From an uncultured Prochlorococcus sp. (GTDB lineage Bacteria > Cyanobacteriota > Cyanobacteriia > PCC-6307 > Cyanobiaceae), in NCBI GenBank assembly GCA_902518475.1, contig CABYGI010000006.1:1-49553 (forward strand): a stretch of 49,553 nt of DNA, written 5' to 3'. A model generated the notes under the pieces. That model searched no databases. It was not told the origin of the DNA and saw only the letters and a list, made by a program, of their open reading frames with translations. Position 1 is the stretch's first letter. Each line of letters begins with the position of its first letter. Position numbers and translations under genes: made by a program. Positions 1 to 8,861 of the stretch are shown piece by piece.

Positions 1-127
1 CAGTGGTTTTTAATCTATTATCACTCCATCTAACTTTTACTAAAGGTTGATTATTAACCGCTAGAGAATTTTCAAAATATTGGCTATTAAATTTATGAAA
101 TAAAGGTAAAAGAGGAATTACAGGCAT
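1..127 (-). CDS. SprT-like zinc metalloprotease, N-terminal fragment (cut by window edge)
   Basis: The minus strand opens with ATG at 127 and reads without a stop to base 1, giving about 42 residues. The fragment contains QYFENSL followed by a VKVRWSDNRLKTT stretch. This matches the start of SprT-like domains, where an aromatic/Phe-x-x-x-Leu element precedes a V-x-W-S segment with basic residues. The HExxH zinc site expected later lies outside the window. SprT/Spartan proteins are zinc proteases, and the eukaryotic ones clear DNA-protein crosslinks; the role of bacterial members is poorly known. The gene diverges from the small membrane protein at 212, with 84 bp between the two starts. The family call rests on a short N-terminal segment, so it is moderately sure. 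Confidence 0.6.
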   Translation of the reverse strand, partial: MPVIPLLPLFHKFNSQYFENSLAVNNQPLVKVRWSDNRLKTT

Positions 128-211
128 TATGGATTAAAATTAGTATTATTTTGACAAAAAAAGCCATCAAAAACGATTTATTTTCTTAAAGTAATAAAAA
201 CTCAAATTAAC

Positions 212-631
212 ATGGATGCAACATTAGTTAAAGATATCGGAATTAAAGCATTATTAGTTGGCGGAGCTGTACTAGTTTCTTTTTGGACTTTTAATGCAGT
301 CAAATTAGTTATAAGCGCCAGAGGAATTAATCCATTAGTAAGAAAGTTTTTCGATCAAATAGCAGCTGGCAGAATTGATGCAGCTTATGGTTTGACTACA
401 AAAACTTATAAAACTCATGTAAAACGACAAGACTTTCTTAAATTTTTAGCTAGTTTAAACCTCAATAAATACAGAAATTTAAAATCAGGAAGACCTAGAG
501 TTCAAGAAGATCAAATCATAATAACTTTGAATTTAAAATCAGAAGACAAACAAGATGAGCTCCCATTAGATTTTACTTTTGCTAAAAATGACAATGATTG
601 GAAAATAGACAGAATAGCTAGAGTGAATTAA
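212..631 (+). CDS. Small membrane-anchored protein, possible NTF2/DUF4864-like domain
   Basis: This 139-residue protein has one hydrophobic segment near the N-terminus (about residues 12-32), then a soluble region. The order of elements after the anchor is NPLVRKFFDQIAAGRIDAAYG, then a TYK...F.KFL helix, then beta strands ending WKIDRIARV. This is reminiscent of NTF2-like DUF4864/DUF4019 domains that sit outside the membrane behind a single anchor. That resemblance is by eye and weak, so no function is assigned. A TTGACA hexamer lies at 151-156, but no convincing -10 sits at the right distance. The gene ends 9 bp before the DNA ligase start, so the two are probably co-transcribed. Confidence 0.8.
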   Translation: MDATLVKDIGIKALLVGGAVLVSFWTFNAVKLVISARGINPLVRKFFDQIAAGRIDAAYGLTTKTYKTHVKRQDFLKFLASLNLNKYRNLKSGRPRVQEDQIIITLNLKSEDKQDELPLDFTFAKNDNDWKIDRIARVN

Positions 632-640
632 TAATTTCTT

Positions 641-1969
641 GTGAGGCAAAAAGAATTGTTTAAAGAAGAAATAATACATCAATTAGAATTACACCCAAGT
701 AGATTAGATAAAGAAAAAATCATCTCAGAAGCAATGGAAGAAGGTCTAGATGATTTTTTTGAAGGTATACGTATGGCACTGGATCCATTGGTAACTTTTG
801 GTGTAAAAATTGTCCCTGAGAAAGATACTGAAAAAAGTCAAAATTTTTTATGGGAAGATTTTAGAAAATTAACCCATAAGCTTATTCAAAGAAAACTTAC
901 TGGTCACGCTGCTCGCGATGCAATTCTTAAGGCTATGGAATCTGCAACAAAAGAAGAATGGAATGGATTTTATAGACGAGTTTTAATTAAAGATCTTAGA
1001 TGTGGTGTATCTGAAAAAACAATCAACAAGATAGCAAAGAAATTTCCCAAATATGCCATTCCTATTTTTTCTTGTCCTTTAGCTCATGACAGTGCAAATC
1101 ATGAAAAAAAAATGATAGGAAAAAAGCAAATTGAAATCAAATTAGATGGTGTACGCGTCTTAACTATTATTAGACAAAATAAAGTAGAAATGTTTTCTCG
1201 TAATGGGAAACAATTCCATAATTTTGGTCATATTATCTCAGAAATAGAAAACGCCATAAAAGAAGACCCAGCACCTTATGACTTAGTACTCGATGGAGAA
1301 GTGATGAGCGCTAACTTTCAAGATTTAATGAAACAGGTACATAGAAAAGATGGTAAACAAACCAAAGACGCAGTTCTCCACCTATTTGACTTATGTCCCC
1401 TTGAAAACTTTCAAAAAGGGAGATGGAACACTAGTCAAACAAAAAGAAGTTTATTAGTAAAAGAATGGGTAGCAAAACATTCTATGCTTTTAAAACATAT
1501 ACAAACACTTGAATGGGAAAATGTAGATCTCGACACTATTGAAGGACAAAAAAGATTTGTAGAGCTTAATAAATCTGCTGTGGAAGGTGGGTATGAAGGA
1601 GTAATGATTAAAGATCCTGATGCTATATATGAATGTAAAAGAACACACAGTTGGTTAAAAGCAAAACCTTTCATTGAAGTCACTTTAAAAGTTGTATCTG
1701 TTGAAGAAGGTACAGGTCGCAACAAAGGGAGACTGGGAGCAATCCTGGTAGAAGGAGAAGATGATGGTTATGAATACAGTCTTAGTTGCGGAAGCGGATT
1801 TAGTGATATCCAACGTGAAGAATATTGGTCAAAACGAAATCATCTCGTTGGTCAACTTGTAGAAATCAGAGCTGATGCAAAAACCAAGTCAAAGGATGCA
1901 TTGGCTTTTAGTCTTAGGTTTCCTAGATTTAAATGCTTTAGAGGATTTAAAGATGGAGAAAAAGTTTAA
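641..1969 (+). CDS. ATP-dependent DNA ligase, phage T4-like type
   Basis: The product seals nicks in duplex DNA through an enzyme-AMP intermediate. The nucleotidyltransferase motif I is E-I-K-L-D-G at residues 165-170, so Lys167 is the probable adenylated lysine. Later motifs include FSRNGK, LDGEVM, YEGVMIKDPD and SWLKAKPF, followed by an OB-fold-like C-terminal part. At 442 residues without BRCT or Zn-finger regions, it resembles phage T4/T7-style ligases more than the bacterial NAD-dependent LigA or the LigD modules. An N-terminal region of about 155 residues precedes the catalytic core, as in the T4 enzyme. The start is GTG at 641 with no clear Shine-Dalgarno. The housekeeping LigA is presumably elsewhere, so this is likely a repair ligase (inference). 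Confidence 0.9.
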   Translation: MRQKELFKEEIIHQLELHPSRLDKEKIISEAMEEGLDDFFEGIRMALDPLVTFGVKIVPEKDTEKSQNFLWEDFRKLTHKLIQRKLTGHAARDAILKAMESATKEEWNGFYRRVLIKDLRCGVSEKTINKIAKKFPKYAIPIFSCPLAHDSANHEKKMIGKKQIEIKLDGVRVLTIIRQNKVEMFSRNGKQFHNFGHIISEIENAIKEDPAPYDLVLDGEVMSANFQDLMKQVHRKDGKQTKDAVLHLFDLCPLENFQKGRWNTSQTKRSLLVKEWVAKHSMLLKHIQTLEWENVDLDTIEGQKRFVELNKSAVEGGYEGVMIKDPDAIYECKRTHSWLKAKPFIEVTLKVVSVEEGTGRNKGRLGAILVEGEDDGYEYSLSCGSGFSDIQREEYWSKRNHLVGQLVEIRADAKTKSKDALAFSLRFPRFKCFRGFKDGEKV

Positions 1970-2008
1970 ATTTTAAAAAATAATATTCAACAAAGTAGTC
2001 AAAGAAAA

Positions 2009-2239
2009 ATGTGGTTTTTAAATAAAAAAATTAAGATCTTGGCTATAAGATATAAGAATAATTATCAGGAATTTTTTGAGATACTTATGACCAAGAAAAC
2101 AGTTTTCAACTTCATAAAAACACCTTGTGGACAGGCAAAATATATCGAATTAGAAGCCAACAAAACTTTACTAGGTAAATTAAGGCTTTTTTGGTTTATC
2201 TTAATTGCATCAATTAGAGATTGGAATATTAAAGATTAA
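2009..2239 (+). CDS. Small basic hypothetical protein
   Basis: This ORF of 76 codons begins with ATG and lies 39 bp after the ligase, ending 4 bp before the convergent membrane-protein gene. The product is lysine-rich with a hydrophobic stretch near the C-terminus (LRLFWFILIASIRDW). I recognise no family. It could be a real lineage-specific small gene, since the space would otherwise be an unusually long gap for this compact genome. A chance ORF in AT-rich DNA cannot be excluded. Confidence 0.45.
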   Translation: MWFLNKKIKILAIRYKNNYQEFFEILMTKKTVFNFIKTPCGQAKYIELEANKTLLGKLRLFWFILIASIRDWNIKD

Positions 2240-2243
2240 ATTC

Positions 2244-2840
2244 TTAAGATTTTTCAAAATATTCTCTGGAGTATTTAGCTGAGAAATATACAACTAAAAA
2301 AGTTGAAATAATTCCAATGCTAGTAATATAAAAATTATTTGGAGATTGCACATTTTTTAAATCCTGAATACTTTTTGCCAAACTACCTATTGAGCAATAA
2401 AGAAAAGTTCCTGGAATTATTCCAAGAAGACCAAGAGCGAAATCTCTAAATTTAACATTATTCAAACCATAAAAATAATTAAGAATACTGAAGGGAAATA
2501 TCGGTGATAATCTCGCTAAAAAAATTAATTTAAGTCCGCCTTTTTCTAATACTTTTTCCATGACACTTAATTTTGGATAACGGCTAAAAAGATTTTTTAG
2601 CTTTTTTGCAAAAAAACTTTTTGATACAAAAAAAGCAACTGATGCTCCTATGGAAGCGGAAATGAAAACGATAATTGATCCTAAATATGAGCCATATAAA
2701 AAACCTGATAATAAAGATAACCAAGAAGCTGGAAGTATTAATAAAACAATTAAAATATAAATACAAACAAACGAAAAGATACCAAAACCAGTATTAAAAA
2801 AAAAAGACAAATTATAAATATTTTCAAGAAATATATTCAT
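2244..2840 (-). CDS. VTT/DedA-type (TVP38/TMEM64 family) membrane protein
   Basis: This polytopic membrane protein of about 198 residues shows the VTT (SNARE-associated) signature. A glycine-rich membrane segment, FLYGSYLGSIIVFISASIGA, is followed by a cytosolic linker and then the ARLSPIFPFSILNYFYGL re-entrant/amphipathic motif with conserved Arg and two prolines. Family members act as lipid scramblases or flippases, or affect membrane homeostasis; the substrate here is unknown. An ATG at 2840 lies just after the valS stop at 2843. A TTG two codons upstream (2846) overlaps that stop and is less likely. Close coupling to valS suggests co-transcription. Confidence 0.85.
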   Translation of the reverse strand: MNIFLENIYNLSFFFNTGFGIFSFVCIYILIVLLILPASWLSLLSGFLYGSYLGSIIVFISASIGASVAFFVSKSFFAKKLKNLFSRYPKLSVMEKVLEKGGLKLIFLARLSPIFPFSILNYFYGLNNVKFRDFALGLLGIIPGTFLYCSIGSLAKSIQDLKNVQSPNNFYITSIGIISTFLVVYFSAKYSREYFEKS

Positions 2841-2842
2841 TC

Positions 2843-5599
2843 TCAATTCAAAAGTTCGAGTTTTTTAGTAATTCTTTCCTTTTGTATAGAACCCTCATTT
2901 AATTTAAATCTACATTCGTCAACAATATTTTTTGGAGCCTTATCAACGAAATTTTTATTAGATAATCTCTTATTTAAATTTTCTAATTCAATAGTCACCT
3001 TATTTAAATCCTTGGTTAACCTTTCCTTTAATGCATCTATATTGACAAAATCCTGAAAAGGTAAGTAAACCTCTAAATCACTAATTATCCCGGAAAAAGA
3101 TTTAGCAAACTCTTTTTTATCAACTGCATTAGTTTTAAAAATAAATACTCCAGAAGATTTAGTTAAGGTTTGAATATCATCAACTAAAGTTTTTAAAAAA
3201 TCAATCAATTCATCATTATCTGAAATTAAATATACAGGACCTTTTTCTGATGACTTAAGACCTAATTCAGCTCTCAAATTTCTAATCAGCCTAATAATTT
3301 CAAAGAGTTGCTGAAAGGAATTATCAAGCTTATTATCAACAAATTTATTTTCGTGAATTGGCCATTTTTGAAGAGATAATAATGCATTATCTGGTTTTAG
3401 TTGCAGCACATGCCAAAGTTCCTCAGTAATGTGCGGCATAAAAGGATGAATCATTACCAAAATATCATTGAGCACTTTTATTAAAATTTTTTCAGATATT
3501 TGTCTATTTTTAGTCTCTTTATTATTAAACCTTTGTTTAGCAAATTCTACATACCAGTCACAAAAATCATTCCACGTAAATTCATATAGAAGTTTCGCAG
3601 ATTCTCCCAATTTGTATTCTTTCAACAAAGCAGCGACTTTTATATTTACCTGATTCAATTTCGATAAAATCCACTTATCACATAACTCTAAAGAACTTTC
3701 ATCACTGTCATTAAGCGAATAATTATTATTAGAAGTTTTATTAATTAACACAAATTTAGTTGCATTCCATAATTTATTCGCAAAATTTCTTGAAGCTTCA
3801 ACAGTTGAAGACGTATCTTTTTTCCTATCAAAATCAAGCCGGATATCTTGTCCAGCGCCTGCAACTTCTCGAATTAAAGCAAATCGGAGAGCATCAGAAC
3901 CATATTTATCAATTAATAGTATAGGGTCAATACCATTACCTGAACTTTTACTCATTTTTTTATTGTTTTCATCTCGAACCAGACCATGAATATAGACATC
4001 CTTAAAAGGAATATTATTTGTGAAAGTATTCCCCATCATTGTCATCCTTGCCACCCAGAAGAAAATAATATCGAAACCAGTAACAAGAACACTATTTGGA
4101 TACCATTTTTTAAAATCCGGATCATTTGTATTTGGCCAGCCAAGGGTTGAGAAAGGCCATAAACCACTTGAAAACCATGTATCCAAAACATCTTTATCAC
4201 GAACCAATTTAATATTTAGTCCAAATTTTTTATTAGCTTCGATTAAGGCATCCTCTTCATTTTTCGCAACGACATATGGAGTATTTTGTTCTATTGAGTC
4301 TTGAGATTCATCTAAAACATACCATGCTGGTATTTGGTGCCCCCACCACAATTGCCGACTGATACACCAATCATTAATATTCTCTAGCCAATCCTTATAA
4401 ACTTTCTCCCAACGTGGAGGAATAAACGATGGTTTTTTAGAATCAATTTCATTAAGACATCCTTGTGATATATCATCCATTTTCAAAAACCATTGTGTTG
4501 ACAATAAAGGTTCAATTGGCACCTTACCTCTATCGGAAAAAGGAACAGTATGTTTATAATCCTCTATCTTTGTTAAAAGGCCTAAGTTATCCAATTCTTT
4601 GATAATTTTCTTTCTAGCCTCATATCTATCTAAATTTTGAAAAATACCTGCATTAATATTTAAAGTTCCATCTTTGTTCATTACATTAATCTGTTTTAAA
4701 TTATGCCTTTTTCCTATTGCAAAATCATTTGGATCATGGGCTGGAGTAACCTTCACGCAACCCGTACCAAAATCTTTATCAACATGTGAATCAGCGATAA
4801 TAGGTATTTCTCTATCAACAAAAGGAACTTTTACTTTTACACCAATAAATTCTTTATATCTATCATCATCCGGATTAACTGCCACAGCAGTATCGCCCAA
4901 AAGAGTTTCTGGTCTTGTTGTTGCAACTTCTAAGTACTTATCTAACTCTTCACCACTTTCAGAAATTAAAGGGTATTTAAAATGCCATAAATGACCATTT
5001 ACTTCTTGCATTTCAACTTCAAGATCACTTACAGCAGATTGTGATTCAGGACACCAATTAACCAAATATTCGCCTCTATAAATTAAATTCTTTTTATAAA
5101 GAATATTAAAAGCCTCAATAACTGCTTCATTTAATTTTTGATCAAGAGTAAATCTTTCTCTAGTCCAGTCAACTGAATATCCTATCCTTTTTAATTGAGA
5201 AACTATTCTGCCGCCACTTTCTTCTTTCCAGTTCCATGCTCTTTTAAGAAATTCATCTCTTCCAATATCTTCACTTGTTTTGCCTTCACTTTTTAATTGT
5301 TTTTCGAGAATAGTTTGAACAGCTATTGAAGCGTGATCAGTTCCAGGTAAACATAAAACATTCTTACCTAAAAGTCTTTGGAAACGTACTACAACGTCTA
5401 TCAAAGCCGTATTAAATGCATGCCCCATATGCAAAGATCCAGTTACATTTGGTGGCGGAATAACAACACAAAAAGGCTCCCCATCATCCTCAGGGTTAGG
5501 ACTAAACGCCTTTAGACTTTCCCATTTTTCTTGCCACTTTTTCTCTACTTCAAAAGGTGAATAATTCTCTAAAGATAATTGATCATTCATCTCTGTCAT
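2843..5599 (-). CDS. valS: Valyl-tRNA synthetase
   Basis: This class I aminoacyl-tRNA synthetase charges tRNA-Val in the cytoplasm. The HIGH-type motif appears as PPPNVTGSLHMGHAF near residue 50, and the KMSKS motif as NKKMSKSSGNGIDP near residue 555. Between them lies the CP1 editing insertion with TTRPETLLGDTAVAVNPDD. The C-terminal part holds the helical anticodon-binding region and the coiled-coil arm typical of bacterial ValRS. Length is about 918 residues, as expected. Possible starts are TTG 5605, ATG 5599 and ATG 5590; I chose ATG 5599, but 5590 is nearly as good. A tRNA-Val gene lies only about 450 bp upstream on the same strand, separated by the HesB-like gene. Confidence 0.97.
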   Translation of the reverse strand: MTEMNDQLSLENYSPFEVEKKWQEKWESLKAFSPNPEDDGEPFCVVIPPPNVTGSLHMGHAFNTALIDVVVRFQRLLGKNVLCLPGTDHASIAVQTILEKQLKSEGKTSEDIGRDEFLKRAWNWKEESGGRIVSQLKRIGYSVDWTRERFTLDQKLNEAVIEAFNILYKKNLIYRGEYLVNWCPESQSAVSDLEVEMQEVNGHLWHFKYPLISESGEELDKYLEVATTRPETLLGDTAVAVNPDDDRYKEFIGVKVKVPFVDREIPIIADSHVDKDFGTGCVKVTPAHDPNDFAIGKRHNLKQINVMNKDGTLNINAGIFQNLDRYEARKKIIKELDNLGLLTKIEDYKHTVPFSDRGKVPIEPLLSTQWFLKMDDISQGCLNEIDSKKPSFIPPRWEKVYKDWLENINDWCISRQLWWGHQIPAWYVLDESQDSIEQNTPYVVAKNEEDALIEANKKFGLNIKLVRDKDVLDTWFSSGLWPFSTLGWPNTNDPDFKKWYPNSVLVTGFDIIFFWVARMTMMGNTFTNNIPFKDVYIHGLVRDENNKKMSKSSGNGIDPILLIDKYGSDALRFALIREVAGAGQDIRLDFDRKKDTSSTVEASRNFANKLWNATKFVLINKTSNNNYSLNDSDESSLELCDKWILSKLNQVNIKVAALLKEYKLGESAKLLYEFTWNDFCDWYVEFAKQRFNNKETKNRQISEKILIKVLNDILVMIHPFMPHITEELWHVLQLKPDNALLSLQKWPIHENKFVDNKLDNSFQQLFEIIRLIRNLRAELGLKSSEKGPVYLISDNDELIDFLKTLVDDIQTLTKSSGVFIFKTNAVDKKEFAKSFSGIISDLEVYLPFQDFVNIDALKERLTKDLNKVTIELENLNKRLSNKNFVDKAPKNIVDECRFKLNEGSIQKERITKKLELLN

Positions 5600-5696
5600 G
5601 TGCAAATTTTATTTCAATAAACTTTTTGTTCATTTTATCTTGAGAGCAGCCAATTAATGAAAATAATATTTGTTTGCAAAAAAAGACACATCTATT

Positions 5697-6038
5697 CTAC
5701 AAAAGTTTGAAGCCAGAACCACAGGAACAACGTTTTGCATTTTTTGGTGTTGAAATAAGAAATCCACCACCGCTCAAATCACCATAATAATCTAATTTTA
5801 AATCTTTCAGTAAATTAAACTTTTTTACATCCGCGTATAAAGTTACTCCTTCAGTTCTTGAAATAGGGGATCCATCACATATACCTGGCCTTAATTTAAT
5901 ATGCATCCACCCTTCGGAACAATTTTTATCCTCTACCAAATCAATTGACATTTCTCCTGGAGAACCTCCAAAAGAGGCTTGCCTAGATAGTTCTGAAGCA
6001 GCACTTTGACTGATGGAAAGATTGACGATCTCAGTCAT
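5697..6038 (-). CDS. HesB/IscA-family iron-sulfur cluster assembly protein
   Basis: The product of 113 residues has the A-type Fe-S carrier fold. It begins with an N-terminal ISQSAASELSRQ helix, followed by an IKLRPGICDG strand carrying Cys54, and ends in NAKRCSCGSGF with Cys104 and Cys106. That tail corresponds to the C-G-C-G-x-S-F ending of IscA, here with Ser between the two cysteines. An additional Cys40 is present. Such proteins bind or hand over iron-sulfur clusters. I placed the start at ATG 6038 because a longer reading frame to 6083 would run into the tRNA-Val gene. The usual glycine-rich C-S-G-F segment around the first cysteine is altered, so this is a divergent family member. Confidence 0.85.
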   Translation of the reverse strand: MTEIVNLSISQSAASELSRQASFGGSPGEMSIDLVEDKNCSEGWMHIKLRPGICDGSPISRTEGVTLYADVKKFNLLKDLKLDYYGDLSGGGFLISTPKNAKRCSCGSGFKLL

Positions 6039-6053
6039 TAGAAAAAAAATAAA

Positions 6054-6125
<72 letters not shown>

Positions 6126-6223
6126 TTATAATAAATCATTCTAATAGATGAAGTTGAAAAATTTATACTAAGTATTTAAATATTTCATGATTGAGGCAAA
6201 ATTTAATTAATAAAATATATCCT

Positions 6224-7069
6224 ATGTCCTTAAACAATAGATATAAATTGGAAAACAATTCCGATTTAGAGACTTTAAATAGTTTTAAAATTTTAATATC
6301 TAATATCAAATCATTAAAAGATAAAACTTGGGGATGCCCTTGGCAGAAAATGCAGTCTCATAAATCATTGATCCCATTTTTACATGAAGAAAGTAATGAG
6401 TTTATAGATGCAATATATGAAAAAAAGGCGGATAACATATGTGAAGAGTTAGGAGATCTTTTATTACAAGTAATGCTTCATGCTGAAATCGGTTACGAAA
6501 AAAAAGAATTTGAACTAAATGATGTTATAAAAAATCTAAACAAGAAAATTATTAACAGACATCCATATATTTTTAAAAAAAAAGAAAAAGTATCTCTAGA
6601 AAAATCGCAAAAAATTTGGGAAAACATTAAAAATTCAGAAAAAGAAACACCTCATATGGAATCATCAATTAGTAAAAATTTAAATATGAAAATCAAAAAT
6701 TTACCACCAATGGTTGGGACAGATAAAATCACAAATGTCGTTAAAGAATATGGTTTTAAATGGGAGAGTACCGATCAGATTTTTAAAAAGTTAGAAGAAG
6801 AGATTAATGAATTAAAGGAAGCAATTAAAAGTAATAATGATTCAGAAATAAAAAATGAATTTGGGGATATTTTCTTTACCCTCCTGAATCTTTCAAACTT
6901 TTTAAAGATAAATCCTGAATCAGCGCTTCAAAAAACTAATAAAAAATTTTTAGACAGATTTTCAATCATTGAACATCATGCAGGCGATAATATTAAAAAA
7001 CAAACTCCTAAAGACTTTCAACGGCTATGGCAAATAGCCAAGCGAAAACTTAAAAGAAAAAATTCTTAA
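6224..7069 (+). CDS. mazG: Nucleoside triphosphate pyrophosphohydrolase MazG
   Basis: MazG hydrolyses NTPs or dNTPs to the monophosphate plus pyrophosphate, cleansing non-canonical nucleotides or lowering alarmone levels. Two tandem MazG modules are visible. The first carries HEESNEFIDAI and EELGDLLLQVMLHAEI, giving the E-E-x-x-E and E-x-x-D magnesium ligands. The second carries EEEINELKEAI and NEFGDIFFTLLNL. Length and the KDKTWGCPWQKMQSHKSL opening fit the bacterial enzyme. I chose ATG 6224; an in-frame TTG at 6191 would add 11 residues with no family resemblance. It heads a co-directional run with speE 7 bp downstream. Confidence 0.93.
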   Translation: MSLNNRYKLENNSDLETLNSFKILISNIKSLKDKTWGCPWQKMQSHKSLIPFLHEESNEFIDAIYEKKADNICEELGDLLLQVMLHAEIGYEKKEFELNDVIKNLNKKIINRHPYIFKKKEKVSLEKSQKIWENIKNSEKETPHMESSISKNLNMKIKNLPPMVGTDKITNVVKEYGFKWESTDQIFKKLEEEINELKEAIKSNNDSEIKNEFGDIFFTLLNLSNFLKINPESALQKTNKKFLDRFSIIEHHAGDNIKKQTPKDFQRLWQIAKRKLKRKNS

Positions 7070-7076
7070 AAAGCAA

Positions 7077-7928
7077 ATGACTAATATTTCAATATGGATA
7101 GATGAATATCATAAAGGCTCAAGATTTGGACTAAATGGAGATGTATTAATTCAACAAAAATCACAATATCAAGAAATTATTGTTATTGAAAATGAATACT
7201 ATGGAAGAGCTTTAATGCTTGATGGTTGTTGGATGACATCACTAAAAGACGAGAAATATTATCATGAGTGTCTTGTACATCCAGCATTAAGTAGCATTGA
7301 CGAAAAATCTAATATACTAATAATTGGTGGAGGAGACGGCGGTACAGCGAGAGAATGCATTAAATATTCTCAAATATCAAAAATTGATCTAGTAGAAATT
7401 GATGAGGAGGTAATCAAAATATCTAAAAAATTTTTAAAAGAAATTGGAGGCAAAGCATGGAATGACAAAAGATTAGAAATACATGTTGATGATGGTGTTG
7501 AATGGGTAAAAAAAACAAGAGATAATTTTTACGATGTTATTTTTATAGATTGTTCAGATCCCTCAGAATTTTCAAATTTATTATTTTCAGATTCTTTTTA
7601 TAAAGAATGTAAAAGAATACTTACACCAAAGGGGATATTAGCAACGCAAAGCGAATCTCCTGAATCCTTCAAAAATATTCACGTTAATATTTTGAAAACC
7701 CTAAAAAATATATTTAAAGTTTCTGAAACTATGTATTCCTTTGTGCCTATATATCCAAGCGGGATTTGGAGTTGGACATTCGCTTCTTCAGAAGATCTAA
7801 ATTTATCAAAGCAAAATTATGATGAAGTCCTAAAAATAGAAAAAGGATGTGAAATTTGGAATTTAAATTTTCAAAATGCAGCATTCAAAATGATGCCAAA
7901 TAAAATTGTAAAAGAACTAGATTCATAA
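7077..7928 (+). CDS. speE: Spermidine synthase (polyamine aminopropyltransferase)
   Basis: The enzyme transfers the aminopropyl group of decarboxylated SAM to putrescine. The SAM-binding loop reads LIIGGGDGGTARE (GGGDGG at residues 84-89). Further downstream are the acidic loops DLVEIDEEV, HVDDGVEWV and FIDCSDPSEF expected for ligand binding. The N-terminal YQEIIVIENEYYGRALMLDG beta region and the YHECLVHPAL motif are also standard. Length of 283 residues is typical. speB follows after a single base, which couples putrescine production to its use. Confidence 0.96.
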   Translation: MTNISIWIDEYHKGSRFGLNGDVLIQQKSQYQEIIVIENEYYGRALMLDGCWMTSLKDEKYYHECLVHPALSSIDEKSNILIIGGGDGGTARECIKYSQISKIDLVEIDEEVIKISKKFLKEIGGKAWNDKRLEIHVDDGVEWVKKTRDNFYDVIFIDCSDPSEFSNLLFSDSFYKECKRILTPKGILATQSESPESFKNIHVNILKTLKNIFKVSETMYSFVPIYPSGIWSWTFASSEDLNLSKQNYDEVLKIEKGCEIWNLNFQNAAFKMMPNKIVKELDS

Positions 7929-7929
7929 G

Positions 7930-8811
7930 ATGACAAAAAATTTATTTGATAACGAAAATGCAATTTATATGGGAGCAAAGAGAAGTCCCGAGAATTGCTC
8001 AATTGGTATATTTGGAGTTAATTATGACGGGACATGTTCGTTTAAACCAGGAGCAAGATTTGGTCCAGAAGCAATAAGACAAGTCAGTTCTTGTTTAGAA
8101 ACATATTGTCCAAAAATAAAAAAAGATTTAGAGGATATTATGTATGTTGATTTTGGATCAATACTAATTGATAAAAATGACTCAAAGTCCGTTATTGAAT
8201 CGGTTAAATCAGCAACAAATTTTTTAATTAGTAAACGCCTTAGTCCTATTATGCTTGGAGGCGAACACTCTATTACGAGAGGTGCTATTGAAGCATTAGT
8301 AAAAAAATATCCAGATTTGATATTGGTTCAACTTGATGCTCATGCAGATTTAAGAGAATCATATATAGGAAATGAACATAGTCATGCTTGTACTATGAAA
8401 AGATGCTTAGAAGTGCTACCTGAAAAAAAAATTTTGCAAGTAGGAATTAGAAGTGGAACTAAAGAAGAATTTGAAATTATGCATAACAACAACCAATTAG
8501 TTAACTTTTGTCCAGGCGGAAATGCACATGAGTTAAAACAAGCTCTTTTACCATACGCAAATTCTCCAATCTATTTAACAATCGATTTAGATTGGTTTGA
8601 TCCTAGTCTGCTAGCAGGGACAGGCACTCCAGAACCGGGAGGATTTTTTTGGAATGATTTTGAAGAAATACTGAAAACTTTAAAAGACCTTAGAATTGTG
8701 GCTTCAGATATTGTGGAATTATCTCCAGAAATTGATAAAAGCGGAGTAAGTAGCATAGTTGCAGCCAAAGTTCTTAGAAGCTTAATTTTGTCATTAGAAA
8801 ATATGCAATAA
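7930..8811 (+). CDS. speB: Agmatinase (ureohydrolase family)
   Basis: This arginase-fold enzyme most likely hydrolyses agmatine to putrescine and urea. All dinuclear manganese ligand motifs are seen: GGEHS with His113, DAHAD with Asp136, His138 and Asp140, and TIDLDWFDP with Asp219 and Asp221. At 293 residues it fits agmatinase. It sits between speE and gcvT, and the pairing with speE supports agmatinase over arginase or another ureohydrolase, though substrate cannot be proven from sequence alone. Its start is 2 bp after the speE stop codon. Confidence 0.9.
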   Translation: MTKNLFDNENAIYMGAKRSPENCSIGIFGVNYDGTCSFKPGARFGPEAIRQVSSCLETYCPKIKKDLEDIMYVDFGSILIDKNDSKSVIESVKSATNFLISKRLSPIMLGGEHSITRGAIEALVKKYPDLILVQLDAHADLRESYIGNEHSHACTMKRCLEVLPEKKILQVGIRSGTKEEFEIMHNNNQLVNFCPGGNAHELKQALLPYANSPIYLTIDLDWFDPSLLAGTGTPEPGGFFWNDFEEILKTLKDLRIVASDIVELSPEIDKSGVSSIVAAKVLRSLILSLENMQ

Positions 8812-8861
8812 AAAATTTCTAAACTACAGTGTAAAAATACTAAATACAAACTAAATATTTC

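Noticed and set aside
151..156. TTGACA hexamer upstream of the membrane protein gene at 212
   Set aside because: No -10 element at 16-18 bp spacing, so it is not listed as a promoter.
4674..4994. 106-codon plus-strand frame inside valS
   Set aside because: It is antisense to the ValRS editing domain, which is clearly conserved; no initiation signal.
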